DNA of 64,000 nucleotides from Gaiellasilicea sp963806955 (GTDB lineage Bacteria; Actinomycetota; Thermoleophilia; Gaiellales; Gaiellaceae). The notes beneath the pieces are model-generated. The model had not been told where the DNA came from and did not search any database. It saw only the letters and a program-made list of their open reading frames with translations. Location: assembly GCA_963806955.1 (NCBI GenBank), contig CAWDZG010000001.1, positions 186,001 to 250,000 on the forward strand. The letters are read 5' to 3'. Numbering within the stretch: position 1 is the first letter of the stretch; every line of letters starts with the position of its first letter. Below are positions 16,331-25,312 of this stretch, one piece after another. Position numbers and translations under genes: made by a program.

Positions 16331-16789
16331 TCACGCCTCGAGGTCCTCGCCCTCGAACGAGCGGATCAGGTCGCGGTACTCCTGCGGGATCTCCGCCGCC
16401 TGCCGCTGCGTGAGATCGACGAGCACGAGCGTCTGCGTGGCCGTCACCATCAGCGCGTCGTCCTCCATCCGGTAGGCGGCGCACTCGTAGGTCGAGCTGG
16501 TGCGGCCGATCCGGGCGGTGCGCACGAAGATCTCGAGCAGGTCGTCGAACCGCGCCGGGGCGTGGTACTCGACGTTCGAGGCCCGCATCACGAAGTCGCG
16601 GCCGTCGATCCACGGCCCCGAGCCGCCGAGGTGCCGGTGGTACTCGGTGCGCGCGTGGTCGAAGTAGGGGAGATAGCGCCCGTAGTAGACGATTCCCTGC
16701 GCGTCCGTGTCGGAGAACCAGACGCGGGCGATCGCCGAGTACTTGAAGGGCGGCTTCCGGTCGGTGACGCGGCCGAGCTCGGGATTCAC
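16331..16789 (-). CDS. Acyl-CoA thioesterase (4HBT hotdog fold)
   Basis: A 152-residue hotdog-fold thioesterase. The catalytic region VWFSDTDAQGIVYYGRYLPY followed by FDHARTEYHR matches the 4HBT pattern with its Asp, and later strands (SNVEYHAPARFDDLLEI, LMVTATQTLVLVD) fit the fold. The substrate is unknown; short or aromatic acyl-CoA is typical of the group. The start overlaps the stop of the phosphohexomutase gene by 4 bp, so they share a transcript. Confidence 0.88.
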   Translation of the reverse strand: MNPELGRVTDRKPPFKYSAIARVWFSDTDAQGIVYYGRYLPYFDHARTEYHRHLGGSGPWIDGRDFVMRASNVEYHAPARFDDLLEIFVRTARIGRTSSTYECAAYRMEDDALMVTATQTLVLVDLTQRQAAEIPQEYRDLIRSFEGEDLEA

Positions 16790-18129
16790 GAGCGGATCAG
16801 CTCGAGCACCTCGTCGCGCTTCGCCGCCATGGTCTCCTCGGAGAACGCCTCCAGGTTCAGGCGCAGCAGCGGCTCGGTATTGGAGGGGCGGACGTTGAAG
16901 TGCCAGTCGTCGTAGTCGACCGACACGCCGTCGAGGTGGGTGATCGCGGCCGTCCGCGTAGCGCTCCTGCAGCTCCCGCAGCTTCTGCGGCGACGTCCGC
17001 GACAGGCGTGTTGATCTCGCCGGTGAGGAAGAAGCGCTCGCGGTAGGGGGCGAGAATCTCGGAGAGCTTCAGTCCCCGCTTCGAGATCAGCTCGAGCAGG
17101 AGCAGGAACGGGACGACGCCGGAGTCGGCCTGCGAGAAGTCGCGGAAGTAGTAGTGCGCCGAGACCTCGCCGCCGAAGACGGCGCCCTCCTCGCGCATGC
17201 GGTGCTTGATGTAGGCGTGGCCGACGCGGTTGACGAGCGGGACGCCGCCCGCGCGCCTCGATCGTCGCGGGCACGGCGCGGCTCGCGCGCACGTCGTAGA
17301 TCACCTTGCCGCCCGGCTCCTTCTCCGAGGATCGACTCCGCGAGCAGCGCGGTGACGAAGTCGCCCGGCACGAACTCGCCGGTGTCGTCGACGAAGAAGC
17401 AGCGGTCGGCGTCGCCGTCGTAGGCGACGCCGAGGTCGGCGCCCTCCGCGCGCGTCTTCTCGACGATGAACTCCCGGTTCTCCGGCAGGAGCGGGTTCGG
17501 CTCGTGGTTCGGGAAGGTGCCGTCCGGCTCGAAGTAACACGTGACGGCGTCGATCGGCAGCCGTTCGAGCACGGGCGGCAGCATCGCGCCGGCCATCCCG
17601 TTGGCGGCGTCGAGCACCACCTTCAGGGGCTTGATCGCGCCGACGTCGACGAACGAGAGCACCTTCTCGACGAACGCGTCCCAGATGTCGTGCTCCTGCA
17701 CCTCCCCGCGGGCCACCGTCGGCCCGAAGCCGGCGAGCGCGCGGTCGCGCACGTCGAGCAGGCCCGACTCGCCGCCGACCGGGCAGCGCGCCCGCTGCGG
17801 ACGATCTTCATCCCCGTGTACTGCTTGGGGTTGTGCGAGGCGGTGACGCAGACGCCGCCGTCGAGGCCGAGCTCGCCGACGGCGAAGTAGAGCATCTCGG
17901 TGCCGACCATGCCGAGGTCGAGCACGTCCGCGCCGGCGTCCGCCGCTCCCTCGATCAGCGCCGCCGCCATCGCCGGCGAGGAGACGCGCATGTCTCGGCC
18001 GACCGCGATCCGGCGCGGCTCGAACTGCTCGACGTAGGCGCGCCCGATCGCGTAGGCGCCCTCCTCGTCGAGCTCGTCGCCGTAGAGGCCGCGCACGTCG
18101 TACGCCTTGAAGACCGCTGGGTTCAGCAC
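16786..18129 (-). CDS. manB: Phosphomannomutase/phosphoglucomutase (multiply frameshifted)
   Basis: Interconverts hexose 1- and 6-phosphates for cell-wall sugar nucleotides. All four domains are readable, but in shifting frames: FKAYDVRGLYGDEL (N-terminus), VCVTASHNPKQYTGMKIV (phospho-Ser loop), LGVAYDGDADRCFFVD (metal site), EGAVFGGEVSAHYYF (sugar loop) and FNVRPSNTEPLLRLNLEA (phosphate loop). Removing six single extra bases (near 17791, 17781, 17337, 17249, 16985 and 16950) restores a continuous 445-residue protein of normal length. GTG at 18129 is six bases after TAGCAT. Intact motifs argue for sequence error rather than a pseudogene. Confidence 0.85.
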
Positions 18130-18303
18130 GCGTCGATGCTATGGGAACGGCCGCTGGCTTCGCGGTGCATACCCAGCACGACGTGGACGCCGGCCATGCT
18201 CGCCGCTCCGGCCGCGTGGGCGAAGGGACTCGTTGCGTGCGGTGCGGATGTGACGCCTTCGGCGGGCGCCGTAGAGGCAGGTGCGATCCCTACACTTCGT
18301 CGC

Positions 18304-21231
18304 ATGGAGCGCAAGCTCGCGACCGTCCTCTTCGTCGACCTCGTCGGCTCGACCGAGTTCGTCGCCGGCCGGGATCCGGAGATCGTCCGGCGGCGTGTGA
18401 CGGCGTTCTTCGACCAGGTCGCGCACTGCGTCGCCACGCACGGCGGGATCGTCGAGAAGTTCGCCGGCGACGCCGTGATGGCGGCGTTCGGCATTCCGCA
18501 GGCGCACGAGGACGACGCCGAGCGCGCCGTGCGCGCCGCCGGGGCGATCCTCGACTCCGTGCACGATCTCGGGCTCGAGGCGCGGATCGGCGTCGAGTCG
18601 GGTGAGGTCGTCGCCGACGAGACCGAGTCGACGTTCGCGACCGGCGAAGCCGTCAACGTCGCAGCTCGCCTCCAACAGGCCGCGCAGCCGGGGGAGATCA
18701 TGGTCGGCCCGTTCGCGCGGCGGCTGACGAGCGCCGTCGTCGACACCGAGGAGGCCGGGCCGCTCGAGCTGAAGGGATTCGGCGAGCCGCTGCTCGCCTG
18801 GCGCCTGCTCGGGATCAAGCCGTCGGACAGCCGCGTGACCCCGGTTGCGGCCAGCTTCGTCGGGCGCGGGTTCGAGCTCGAGCTGCTCGAGAACACCCTT
18901 GCCCGCGTCGTCCGCGACAAGCGCGCGCATCTCTTCACCGTCTTCGGTGAGCCGGGGGTCGGCAAGAGCCGCCTCGCCCGCGAGTTCATCGAGGGAGTCG
19001 AGGGCGCGACGATCCTGGTCGGGCGTTCGCTGCCGTACGGAGAGGGCGTCACCTACTGGCCGCTCGCGGAGATGGTCAAGGTCGCGGCGGGAATCGCGGA
19101 CGACGACCCGGTGCAGGAGGCGGTCGGCAAGCTCCGGGCCTGCTGCGGCGACGACGCGGTCGCAGACCTGCTCGCACTCGCCGCCGGCGTGCTCGAGGGG
19201 ATCGAGACGGAACGCAGCCAGCAGGACATCGCCTGGGCGGCGCTCGAGTGGGCGACGGAGCTCGCCGACGCGCAGCCGCTGATCCTCGTCTTCGAGGACG
19301 TGCACTGGGCGGAAGAGCCGCTGCTGGAGCTCGTCGAGCATCTGGCCGAGCGGGTCAAGGACGCCCCGCTGCTGATCGTCTGCCTGGCACGACCGGAGCT
19401 CCTCGACGTCAGGCCGGGCTGGGGCGGCGGCAGCCTGCGCTCGACCGCGATCGCGCTCGAGCCGCTCGGCCGCAGCGAGAGCGAGGAGTTGCTCGACGCG
19501 TTGCTCGCCGACCACGAGTTGGCGCCCGACCGGCGGGCGGCGCTGCTCGAGAAGACCGAGGGCAACCCCCTGTTCGTCGAGGAGACGACCCGGATGCTGC
19601 TCGAGGGCGGCACGTGGTCGACGCGGATCCCGGACACGCTCCAGGCGATGATCGCGGCACGCATCGACAGGTTGCCGCGGAGCGAGAAGCAGCTGCTGCA
19701 GCGCGCCTCGGTGATCGGCCGCATCTTCTGGGAGAGCGCAGTCGCGCAACTGCTGCCCGCCGGGGAGGAGCTGGAGCCCGTGCTCGACGACCTGCTCCTG
19801 CGCGACTTCATCACGCGCGAGACCCGTTCGTCGATCTCCGGCGAGCGTGCGTACCGGTTCAAGCACGTGCTCATCCGCGACGTCGCCTACGCCGGGCTGG
19901 CGAAGGGCTCCCGGGCGGATCTGCACCAGCAGGTGGCCCAGTGGCTCGCAGAGATCTCCGGCGAGGAGCTCGTCGAGATCCGTGCGTACCACCTCGACCA
20001 GGCTGCCCTGCTGCTCGAGGAGCTGGACGGATCGGTGCCGACTGCGCTCGCGACCGAGGCCGCAGAGGCGCTCGAGCGTGCGGGCCGGCGTGCGCTTGCG
20101 CGCGAGGCGAACCGCTCGGCGCGGCGCCTCCTCGTCCGCGCCGTCGAGCTCGAGCCGACGTTGCAGCGCCGGTTTGCCGCTGCGCGCGCCGCCAGCCGAA
20201 TCGCAGACCTGCCGGCGCAGGCGGTCGAGATGGAGCGTGTCTTCGCCGAGGCGACGGAGACGGGCGACCGGCGTCTGCAGGGGCTCTCGCTCGTCGCGCT
20301 CGCCGAGAACGCGCTTCTGCGTGACGCCGACCTGCCGCGCGGCCGCGAGCTCGTCGAGCAAGCGCTCGTCCTGCTCGAGGACGCCCGTCCGGAGGACCGC
20401 TACGAAGGCCTCACCGTCCGCGCCCGGATCGGCTGGTGGCTCGGCGATCTCGACGACGACGAGCGCTGGATCGGGAAGGCGCTCGAGGTGGCGAGGGAGA
20501 TCGGGCGCAAGGATCTGGAGGCGACCGCAGCCGACGAGCTCGCCAGCTCGGCAATCGCGCGCCTCGACCTCGACCGGGCGACCGGTCTCGTCGCGGAGGC
20601 GCTCGAGCTCGCGGAAGAGAGCGGCAACATCACCGCGCTCGGCTGGGCGCTCGTCTCACACGCGCGCATCCACGCTCTGCGCGGGCGTCCCGACGATGCG
20701 GCCGCCGAGCTCGAGCGGGCGGAGGAGCTCTTCTCCCAGTCCGGCAACGCGTGGGCGCTCGCCCGCGTCTCGAACCACTTCGGCTGGGTCGAGCGCCGCC
20801 GCGGCGACCTCGCTGCCGCCGACCGCCGCTTCCGCGACGCGATCCGGATCCTGCAGCCGCTGGAGGACCGCGGCACGCTCTGCGAGAGCCAGCGCGGGCT
20901 CGCCCAGGTGCTCGTCGCGTTGAAGAAGATCGACGAGGCCGAGCGATATGCCCTCGAGGCGCGCGAGACGGTGGGGCCGCACGACATGATCTCGCGGGCG
21001 ACGACGAGGATGGCGCTCGGGATCGTGCGCGCCGCCCAGGGCCGGGACGAGGAGGGCGAGACGCTGCTGCGCGAGGCGATCGACGTCGTGGAGGGCAAGG
21101 ATCAGCGGCTGATCCGGCGCGAGCTCGTGAAGGCGCTCGTGCACTTCCTGCGCGAGCGGGGCCGGATCGAGGAGGCGGAGGCCTACGAGGCCGAGCTCGA
21201 GGGCTACGAGGCCGAGCTGGCGCCTGCCTGA
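18304..21231 (+). CDS. Class III nucleotide cyclase fused to ATPase and TPR domains
   Basis: A 975-residue signalling protein. Residues 1-165 are a class III cyclase with both metal Asp motifs (LFVDLVGSTEF, VEKFAGDAVMAAFG) and the NxxxR transition-state motif (AVNVAARLQ). An AAA/STAND-type ATPase follows from about 180 to 500, with Walker A (FGEPGVGKSRLAREF) and Walker B (LILVFEDVHWAE). The C-terminal half is TPR-like helices. Cyclase residues look active. ATG at 18304 is seven bases after TACACT; the open frame extends upstream but only as low-complexity sequence. Input and targets are unknown. Confidence 0.9.
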   Translation: MERKLATVLFVDLVGSTEFVAGRDPEIVRRRVTAFFDQVAHCVATHGGIVEKFAGDAVMAAFGIPQAHEDDAERAVRAAGAILDSVHDLGLEARIGVESGEVVADETESTFATGEAVNVAARLQQAAQPGEIMVGPFARRLTSAVVDTEEAGPLELKGFGEPLLAWRLLGIKPSDSRVTPVAASFVGRGFELELLENTLARVVRDKRAHLFTVFGEPGVGKSRLAREFIEGVEGATILVGRSLPYGEGVTYWPLAEMVKVAAGIADDDPVQEAVGKLRACCGDDAVADLLALAAGVLEGIETERSQQDIAWAALEWATELADAQPLILVFEDVHWAEEPLLELVEHLAERVKDAPLLIVCLARPELLDVRPGWGGGSLRSTAIALEPLGRSESEELLDALLADHELAPDRRAALLEKTEGNPLFVEETTRMLLEGGTWSTRIPDTLQAMIAARIDRLPRSEKQLLQRASVIGRIFWESAVAQLLPAGEELEPVLDDLLLRDFITRETRSSISGERAYRFKHVLIRDVAYAGLAKGSRADLHQQVAQWLAEISGEELVEIRAYHLDQAALLLEELDGSVPTALATEAAEALERAGRRALAREANRSARRLLVRAVELEPTLQRRFAAARAASRIADLPAQAVEMERVFAEATETGDRRLQGLSLVALAENALLRDADLPRGRELVEQALVLLEDARPEDRYEGLTVRARIGWWLGDLDDDERWIGKALEVAREIGRKDLEATAADELASSAIARLDLDRATGLVAEALELAEESGNITALGWALVSHARIHALRGRPDDAAAELERAEELFSQSGNAWALARVSNHFGWVERRRGDLAAADRRFRDAIRILQPLEDRGTLCESQRGLAQVLVALKKIDEAERYALEARETVGPHDMISRATTRMALGIVRAAQGRDEEGETLLREAIDVVEGKDQRLIRRELVKALVHFLRERGRIEEAEAYEAELEGYEAELAPA

Positions 21232-22031
21232 AGCACAGCTCTGATCGCCTGGCTGGACTGCTCGTCCGGCGACTCGGAGATCACGGTGGCCGGCCGCTCG
21301 AAGCGCGCGAGGGCGTCGCGCAGCGGCTCGGCGCGGAGCGTCCCCTCGCCGTAGGGCAGGTGCTTCGTCTCGTTGCGGTTGGCGTAGGCGATGTCGGAGA
21401 AGTGGATGTGGAACGGCGTCCCCGGCTCGAGCACGGCGTCCGCTCCCTCGAGCACCGCAGCGAACCCGTCGGCGTCGGTGAAGGCGCCGTCGGAGGTCGC
21501 GTGCATGTGCGCGAAGTCCACGACCGGGCGCACCCAGGGCACCGCGGCCGCGATCTCGAGCACGTCCTCGATCGAGCCGAGCTCGCGCACGCGCCCCATC
21601 ACCTCGACCCCGAACGCGACGGCGCGATCCTTCGCCTCGAGCCGCTCGCGCAGGACGCCGAGCGCTGCGACGACGTCGGCGAGCGCCTGCTCCCGCTCAC
21701 GCCCGAGCCAGAACCCCGGATGGATCACGACGATCTCCGCGCCTGCGGCGGTCGCGATCCCGGCGCTGCGGTCGAGCGCACCGAGAGCCATCTTCGCCTT
21801 CTTCTCGTCCGGATGGCCCGGGAACGCGAAGAGGGGAGCGTGCACGGAGAGCGTGATCCCGTGCTCGCGCGCCAGCTCACCCAGGCGGTCGGCCCACGGG
21901 TAGTCGAGCCAGAAGCCGCTCTCGAGATCGAGCTCGCAGGCGTCATAGCCGCGCTCGACGAGCAGCTCGACCCCGGCTTCGGGCGACTCGCGCGACGGAA
22001 AGCGCGCCGGGCCGAGGCGGATCGCTCCCAT
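21204..22031 (-). CDS. Endonuclease IV-like/xylose-isomerase-like TIM barrel protein
   Basis: A 275-residue TIM barrel. Metal-ligand-like motifs run in AP-endonuclease 2 order: LSVHAPLF, VVIHPGFWL, FGVEVMGR, PVVDFAHMHA, FHIHFSDI, TKHLPYGEG and TVISESPDE. This fits endonuclease IV (abasic-site repair) or a sugar-phosphate isomerase of the same fold; the VHAP, IHPG and DFAHMHA set favours Nfo-like. I chose ATG at 22031. It converges on the cyclase gene with a 28-bp overlap. Confidence 0.75.
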   Translation of the reverse strand: MGAIRLGPARFPSRESPEAGVELLVERGYDACELDLESGFWLDYPWADRLGELAREHGITLSVHAPLFAFPGHPDEKKAKMALGALDRSAGIATAAGAEIVVIHPGFWLGREREQALADVVAALGVLRERLEAKDRAVAFGVEVMGRVRELGSIEDVLEIAAAVPWVRPVVDFAHMHATSDGAFTDADGFAAVLEGADAVLEPGTPFHIHFSDIAYANRNETKHLPYGEGTLRAEPLRDALARFERPATVISESPDEQSSQAIRAVLQAGASSAS

Positions 22032-22077
22032 GCCGTGACCGTACATGTCGTCCGACGCCGGTCCTACCCTTTTCGAC

Positions 22078-22323
22078 ATGGCGAACGCTCCGACCCGCAT
22101 CGACCTGCTCGAGCTCGACATCGACCTCCGGCTCACCGACCTCTGGCGCGAGGCCGGCGAGGTCGCGGAGTGGAACCTCGAAGTCGTGGCCGCCTTCATG
22201 CGAGCGGCCTACGGCAAGGGGTACTGCGACGCGCTGACCGAGGACGCCCCGGGCTCGCTCTGCCACGACCACGGGTACCGCGTGCCCGCCCGGCGTGAGC
22301 AGGCTGCGCCACGCACCGCCTGA
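22078..22323 (+). CDS. Small hypothetical protein
   Basis: An 81-residue protein (start MANAPTRIDLLELDIDLRL) with an acidic helical N-terminus, one GYCDALTEDAPGSLCHDHGY segment with two Cys and two His, and a basic tail. ATG at 22078 is seven bases after TACCCT (22065-22070), a leaderless arrangement. It directly precedes ccmE by 19 bp. The Cys/His spacing could bind a metal. No family recognised. Confidence 0.65.
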   Translation: MANAPTRIDLLELDIDLRLTDLWREAGEVAEWNLEVVAAFMRAAYGKGYCDALTEDAPGSLCHDHGYRVPARREQAAPRTA

Positions 22324-22342
22324 CCGCAGCTAGGATCAGGCC

Positions 22343-22744
22343 GTGGCCGGCAAGCGCAATCCCGCCCGCCTGATCGTCGCGCTCTCCGTGGCGGCAGTGC
22401 TCGCGGTGTTCCTGCTCTACACCTCGATCGCAGGGGGCGGCACGCCCTCGCTGGCGCCGAGCGAGCTGTCCGGGCAGACGGGCGTCGTGACGCTCGCGGG
22501 CCGCGTCCTGCCCGGCTACAGGGGCGACTCGTATGCAGGCGGCCTGCGCTTCCGGCTCAAGGACATCAAGGGCGGCTCGGCCACGACGGTCGCCGTCCTC
22601 TACACCGGCTCGGTCTCGGATCAGTTCCGTGCGGGCCGCGAGGTCTCCGTCCGCGGTGAGTTCCGCAACGGCACATTCGTCGCGCTGAAGGACACGCTCG
22701 TGACGAAGTGCCCCTCGAAGTACACGGCCAAGAAGAGCACCTAA
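22343..22744 (+). CDS. ccmE: Cytochrome c maturation heme chaperone CcmE, Cys-type
   Basis: Carries heme to apocytochrome c on the outer face of the membrane. The 133-residue protein has one N-terminal membrane anchor (RLIVALSVAAVLAVFLLYTS) and an OB-fold (VVTLAGRVLPGYRGDS, GLRFRLKD, VAVLYTGSVSDQFRAGREV). Near the end, where classical CcmE has HxxxY, this protein has KCPSKYT. That is the CxxxY variant known from some archaea and deltaproteobacteria. GTG at 22343 is six bases after TAGGAT. It is first of a ccmE-ccmF-ccmI-like group. Confidence 0.88.
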   Translation: MAGKRNPARLIVALSVAAVLAVFLLYTSIAGGGTPSLAPSELSGQTGVVTLAGRVLPGYRGDSYAGGLRFRLKDIKGGSATTVAVLYTGSVSDQFRAGREVSVRGEFRNGTFVALKDTLVTKCPSKYTAKKST

Positions 22745-22745
22745 G

Positions 22746-24740
22746 TTGCCGGAGCTCGGCCGTGCTGCGCTCGCCGCCACGCTGGGGCTGGCGCTCTTCG
22801 CACTGATCGCGGGCGCCTTCGCCGCCCACACGCGCCGGCGCAGACTGGCCCAGTCGGCCCAGAACGCACTGCTGCTGACCTTCGGGACGACCGCGGTGGC
22901 GATGATCGTCCTCCTGGCGGCCTTCGTCCGGAAGGACTACAGCTTCGTCTACGTCTGGGAGCTGTCGAGCGACAAGCTGCCGTTCGTCTACACGCTCTCG
23001 GCCCTCTGGGGCGGGCAGGAGGGGTCGCTGCTCTTCTGGCTCTTCCTGCTCACCGTCTACAGCGGCGTCGCCGTGCTGGCGAGCAGACGCGTGTCGCGCG
23101 ACCTCGTCGTCTGGGTGACGCCGGTGCTCGCCGCGGTGATGGTCTTCTTCGCGTTCATGCTCGTGGCGGTCTCGAGCCCGTTCGCGATCCAGGCGGCGAC
23201 GGCGGACGGGCGCGGGCTCAACCCGAGCCTGCAGAACCCGTACATGCTCACCCACCCGATCTTCCTCTACCTCGGGTACGTGGGGTTGACGATCCCGTTT
23301 GCGTTCATGATCGGCTCGCTGCTCGCGCGGCGGACGGACGAGCGCTGGATCGTCGCGACCCGGCGCGCCACGCTCGTCGCCTGGGCCGCGCTCGGCGTCG
23401 GCCAGATCCTCGGCTCGAAGTGGGCCTACGAGGAGGTCGGCTGGGGCGGCTTCTACGCCTGGGACCCGGTCGAGAACGCCGCCCTGATGCCGTGGCTCGC
23501 GGCGACCGCGTTCCTGCACTCCGTGATGGTCCAGGAGAAGCGCGACATGCTCCGGCTCTGGAACGTGCTGCTCGTGATCCTCGCGTTCGCGCTCTCGCTC
23601 TTCGGCACCTTCCTGACGCGGTCGGGGATCCTGAGCTCCGTCCACTCGTTCACGGAGAGCCCGATCGGCGTCTGGTTCCTCGGCTTCCTCACCCTCGTCG
23701 TCGGCAGCTCGCTCGCGCTCGTCTTCGCGCGCCTGCCGCTGCTGCGCACGAAGGCGCGGCTCGAGTCGCTCGTCTCGCGGGAGGCGACGTTCCTCTACAA
23801 CAACCTGCTCCTCGTCGCGCTGACGCTGACGATCCTCTGGGGCGTCACCTACCCGATCCTGCACGAGGCGGTGCTCGGCGAGTCGCGCATCGTCGGCCGC
23901 GGCTACTACGACTTCTTCCTCCGCATCTTCGGCCTGCCGCTTCTGCTGCTGATGGGGATCGGCCCGCTCGTCGCCTGGCGGCGAGCGTCGCTGCGCGGCC
24001 TCGGACGGACGTTCGCCTGGCCCGCCGGATTCGCGCTCGCCTGTGGCCTCGTCCTGCTCGCCCTCGGGGCCGGCTCCTCCGTCCCCGGGCTGATCGCCTA
24101 CACGTTCTCGGCCTTCGTGCTCGCGTCGATCACGCTCGAGTTCGTGCGGGGGACACGTGCCCGCCGCGCCCTCGCCGGCGGGTCGTGGCCTGCGGCGTTC
24201 GGCGGCCTCGTCGCCCGCAACCGCCGCCGCTACGGCGGCTACGTCGTCCACGTCGCCGTCGTCCTGTTCGCGATCGGGGTCGCGGGCGCGAGCGCGTACG
24301 ACAGCGTCGCGGAGAAGCGCCTGACACCCGGCCAGGCGCTCGAGGTGGGCGGGTACCGCCTCACCTACCGCTCGCTCGAGGAGCGCGAGGGCGCCAACGC
24401 GACCCTCGTCCGCGCCGTCGTCGGCGTCGAGCGCGGGGGCAAGGATCTGGGCACCGTCGAGGCGGGCAAGAACGCGTACACGGTGGAGCGCCAGGTCTCG
24501 AACGAGGTCGGGATCCGCAGCGACCTGTTGACGGGCGAGGACCTGTTCGTGGTCGCGGAGCAGATCAACCCGGACGGCAGCGTCTACCTGCGCGTATTCG
24601 TGAAGCCGCTCGTCAACCTGCTCTGGTTCGCGGGCGGTGTGTTCCTCCTCGGTGCGCTGATCGCCCTCTGGCCGGATGCCCGGGAGCAGCGCCGGCTCGC
24701 CGTACGGTACGACGCCGCAGAGGCTCCGGCGCGCTCGTGA
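22746..24740 (+). CDS. ccmF: Cytochrome c heme lyase subunit CcmF
   Basis: Membrane heme-handling protein that receives heme from CcmE and attaches it to CXXCH sites. The 664-residue protein has about fifteen transmembrane helices, the family signature GGQEGSLLFWLFLL, and the WWD heme-binding motif (GWGGFYAWDPVENAALMPWL). It ends with a periplasmic soluble domain and a last helix (LLWFAGGVFLLGALIALW). The TTG start at 22746 directly follows the ccmE stop. Confidence 0.93.
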   Translation: MPELGRAALAATLGLALFALIAGAFAAHTRRRRLAQSAQNALLLTFGTTAVAMIVLLAAFVRKDYSFVYVWELSSDKLPFVYTLSALWGGQEGSLLFWLFLLTVYSGVAVLASRRVSRDLVVWVTPVLAAVMVFFAFMLVAVSSPFAIQAATADGRGLNPSLQNPYMLTHPIFLYLGYVGLTIPFAFMIGSLLARRTDERWIVATRRATLVAWAALGVGQILGSKWAYEEVGWGGFYAWDPVENAALMPWLAATAFLHSVMVQEKRDMLRLWNVLLVILAFALSLFGTFLTRSGILSSVHSFTESPIGVWFLGFLTLVVGSSLALVFARLPLLRTKARLESLVSREATFLYNNLLLVALTLTILWGVTYPILHEAVLGESRIVGRGYYDFFLRIFGLPLLLLMGIGPLVAWRRASLRGLGRTFAWPAGFALACGLVLLALGAGSSVPGLIAYTFSAFVLASITLEFVRGTRARRALAGGSWPAAFGGLVARNRRRYGGYVVHVAVVLFAIGVAGASAYDSVAEKRLTPGQALEVGGYRLTYRSLEEREGANATLVRAVVGVERGGKDLGTVEAGKNAYTVERQVSNEVGIRSDLLTGEDLFVVAEQINPDGSVYLRVFVKPLVNLLWFAGGVFLLGALIALWPDAREQRRLAVRYDAAEAPARS

Positions 24741-25063
24741 GCCTGGCGCTCGCGCTCGGCGCCGTGCTCGCGGCAGCGTGCGTCGTCATCGTCGCGCTGC
24801 CGTACCTCCGCGAGCCGACGGCGGCGCGCGATCTGCTGGACGAGCAGACCGAACCGGAACGCCGCCGGCTCGAGCTGGCCGAGGCACGCGACCGGGCGCT
24901 CTCGGCGCTCAAGGAGCTCGAGCTCGACCATCGGACGGGCAAGATCGCCGACGAGGACTATCGGGCGCTCGTCGGGCCGCTGCGCCGGGAGGCCGCGCTT
25001 GCCCTGCGGGGGCTCGAGCCCCAGGCAGAGGGCGGGCGTGTAAGGGCGGCGCGGCCGGGGTAG
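24737..25063 (+). CDS. CcmI-like cytochrome c biogenesis protein
   Basis: A 108-residue protein whose GTG start overlaps the ccmF stop (GTGA). A short N-terminal membrane helix (LALGAVLAAACVVIVALPYL) is followed by a helical region (RRRLELAEARDRALSALKEL, DHRTGKIADEDYRALV) like the N-terminal part of CcmI. The C-terminal TPR part of long CcmI is missing. Position right after ccmF supports a role in apocytochrome presentation or complex assembly. Confidence 0.65.
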   Translation: MSLALALGAVLAAACVVIVALPYLREPTAARDLLDEQTEPERRRLELAEARDRALSALKELELDHRTGKIADEDYRALVGPLRREAALALRGLEPQAEGGRVRAARPG

Positions 25064-25073
25064 GCATGGTCTC

Positions 25074-25256
25074 GTGGAGCCGCTCCAGCCCGTGCCGACC
25101 GAGATTCCCGAGCCGTACCCCCCGCCGGACGAGGGTGCGCCGCCCGAGCCTGCCGTGATTCCGGAGCCGTATCCGCCTCCGGACGAGGGCTCTCCGCCCG
25201 AGCCCGCGATCGTGCCGGAGCCCGGGCCACAGCAGATTTACGCAGAATCCGGCTAA
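25074..25256 (+). CDS. Pro/Glu-rich tandem-repeat peptide
   Basis: A 60-residue frame from GTG 25074, almost wholly two copies of IPEPYPPPDEG followed by a short Pro-Glu spacer, plus a partial third (IVPEPGP). There is no signal peptide or Cys. The repeat is also visible in DNA. It may be a real extended linker-like protein or a leftover of a repeat-rich gene. It lies 10 bp after the ccmI-like gene. The stop codon overlaps a TAAGCT that may be the promoter of the next gene. Confidence 0.45.
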   Translation: MEPLQPVPTEIPEPYPPPDEGAPPEPAVIPEPYPPPDEGSPPEPAIVPEPGPQQIYAESG

Positions 25257-25259
25257 GCT

Positions 25260-25295
25260 GGGGGCCGGCCGACCGGAAGGGACGGCCGATCCCCC
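25260..25295 (+). promoter_or_regulatory. GC-rich hairpin in the M23 peptidase 5' leader
   Basis: GGGGGCCGGCC and GGCCGATCCCCC form an imperfect stem around a 12-base loop, just downstream of TAAGCT (25254-25259) and 18 bp before ATG at 25313. The gene therefore probably has a structured untranslated leader, unlike its leaderless neighbours. I could not match it to a known riboswitch. Confidence 0.4.
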
Positions 25296-25312
25296 GACGA
25301 AACTGCTCTCGG

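Noticed and set aside
16786..18129. Phosphohexomutase as a true pseudogene
   Set aside because: All active-site loops are intact and six single-base removals restore a normal-length protein; the same error type hits other essential genes.
25254..25312. Cyclic-di-AMP riboswitch before the M23 peptidase
   Set aside because: Such riboswitches do precede wall hydrolases, but the leader is too short and lacks the conserved core; only a hairpin is supported.
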